This document shows, piece by piece, positions 6,157 to 6,527 of a stretch of 6,527 nt of DNA. Numbering within the stretch: the first letter of the stretch is position 1; each line of letters opens with the position of its first letter. This stretch comes from Bordetella parapertussis (GTDB lineage: Bacteria > Pseudomonadota > Gammaproteobacteria > Burkholderiales > Burkholderiaceae_C), in assembly GCA_945888535.1 (NCBI GenBank), contig CAMDAN010000117.1, positions 1-6,527 on the forward strand, written 5' to 3'. A program made the translations under genes and the position numbers. The notes beneath the pieces were generated by a model that was not told the origin of the DNA, did no database searches, and saw only the letters and a program-made list of their open reading frames with translations.

Positions 6157-6273
6157 CTTGCCACAGACTTCATTGCAGGGTGGTTGGCTACAAGCCCCTT
6201 AGAGTCGCATGGACGATAGGTGAATCGCAAGTGCTGTTATTAAGATGCGGACACACAAATCATGGAGACGCAA
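6157..6273. other. Divergent intergenic region between MATE and Bug-type genes
   Basis: These 117 bases must carry the start signals for both flanking genes. I see no convincing -35/-10 pair on either strand. On the plus strand TATTAA (6238-6243) could be a -10 but has no acceptable -35. A short dyad, GGCT-ACA-AGCC (6186-6196), is the only symmetry noticed. No terminator or small ORF with a credible start is present. Confidence 0.5.
6264..6267 (+). promoter_or_regulatory. Shine-Dalgarno site deciding the Bug-protein start
   Basis: GGAG lies 6 bases before the ATG at 6274 and overlaps the end of an in-frame ATG at 6262. It supports 6274 as the initiator, because the upstream ATG has no ribosome site of its own and would add METQ before the signal peptide. 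Confidence 0.7.
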
Positions 6274-6527
6274 ATGTTGAAAAAGTTACTGGTGCCAGCC
6301 TTGCTGGTTTTGGGTTTTGTGAGTGCATTGGTGCCCAGTGCCCAAGCACAGGGCTATCCGAACAAATCTATTCGCTTGATCGTGCCTTTCCCACCAGGCG
6401 GTGGAAACGACGTGATTGGGCGAATCATTGCCCAAAAGTTGACCGAGCGATTAGGCCAACAAGTAGTGGTGGATAACCGCGCTGGCGCCAACGGCATTGT
6501 GGGCCTGCAAGCACTGATGCAAGCACC
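6274..6527 (+). CDS. Bug/TctC-family tripartite tricarboxylate transporter solute-binding protein, N-terminal part
   Basis: The first 84 codons are present and the gene runs off the right edge; family members are usually about 320 residues. The product begins with a Sec-type signal peptide: MLKK, a hydrophobic core, then PSAQA with likely cleavage after residue 25. It then gives the hallmark opening YPNKSIRLIVPFPPGGGND (28-46), followed by GRIIAQKLTERLGQQVVVDN and RAGANG (69-74). This matches Bug (Bordetella uptake gene) proteins, periplasmic receptors that bind carboxylates, amides and related small molecules. They are greatly expanded in Burkholderiales, often without adjacent membrane subunits. 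The ligand cannot be inferred from this part. It is divergent from the MATE gene. A link with the ureide operon is possible but unsupported. Confidence 0.92.
   Translation, partial: MLKKLLVPALLVLGFVSALVPSAQAQGYPNKSIRLIVPFPPGGGNDVIGRIIAQKLTERLGQQVVVDNRAGANGIVGLQALMQA

Noticed and set aside
6215..6243. TATTAA as a -10 for the Bug gene
   Set aside because: The hexamer at the proper distance (GATAGG) does not resemble a -35, so a promoter is not supported.
6290..6304. Sigma-54-like TGGTGCC-N4-TTGC on the plus strand
   Set aside because: Correct spacing but three mismatches in the -24 element, and it lies inside the signal-peptide codons of the Bug gene.

Overview
The window looks like a piece of a Burkholderiales chromosome (betaproteobacterium, plausibly Comamonadaceae-like). 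This is inferred from moderate GC, a Bug/TctC-type tripartite-transporter binding protein at the right edge, and the protein style; no rRNA or marker gene confirms it. Seven protein genes, two of them cut by the window edges, fill nearly all the sequence. Every intergenic gap is shorter than 120 bases. No tRNA, rRNA, CRISPR array, insertion sequence or clear intrinsic terminator was seen.

Right edge to centre: at 6274 a plus-strand gene for a secreted Bug-family solute-binding protein begins and runs off the window. Divergent from it, on the minus strand, is a 12-helix MATE-family exporter (6156-4807). After a 37-base gap comes a tightly packed minus-strand operon that continues to the left edge: allophanate hydrolase (atzF-like, ending at 3018), a Tat-exported NitT/TauT-type ABC binding protein (2959-1925), its permease (1921-1082), its ATPase (1081-260), a 65-residue AtzG-like protein (263-66), and the first 23 codons of an AtzE-like amidase (69 to the edge). 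The last four of these genes are joined by a zero-base junction or 4-base ATGA overlaps.

Taken together this is a ureide nitrogen-scavenging operon. The ABC transporter would import an N-rich solute. AtzE with AtzG would hydrolyse 1-carboxybiuret, the product of cyanuric acid ring opening, toward allophanate. AtzF would turn allophanate into ammonia and CO2. The first enzyme of a cyanuric acid or biuret route is not in the window and may lie beyond the left edge. The transporter is of a different family from the one known beside the Pseudomonas sp. ADP atz genes, so its substrate is open.

The strongest unannotated signal is a near-consensus sigma-54 (-24/-12) promoter at 4792-4778 (minus strand), in the short gap before atzF. 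It fits nitrogen-limitation control of the operon. It also moves the likely atzF start from the first ATG (4769) to the in-frame ATG at 4742, because the predicted transcription start is near 4766.
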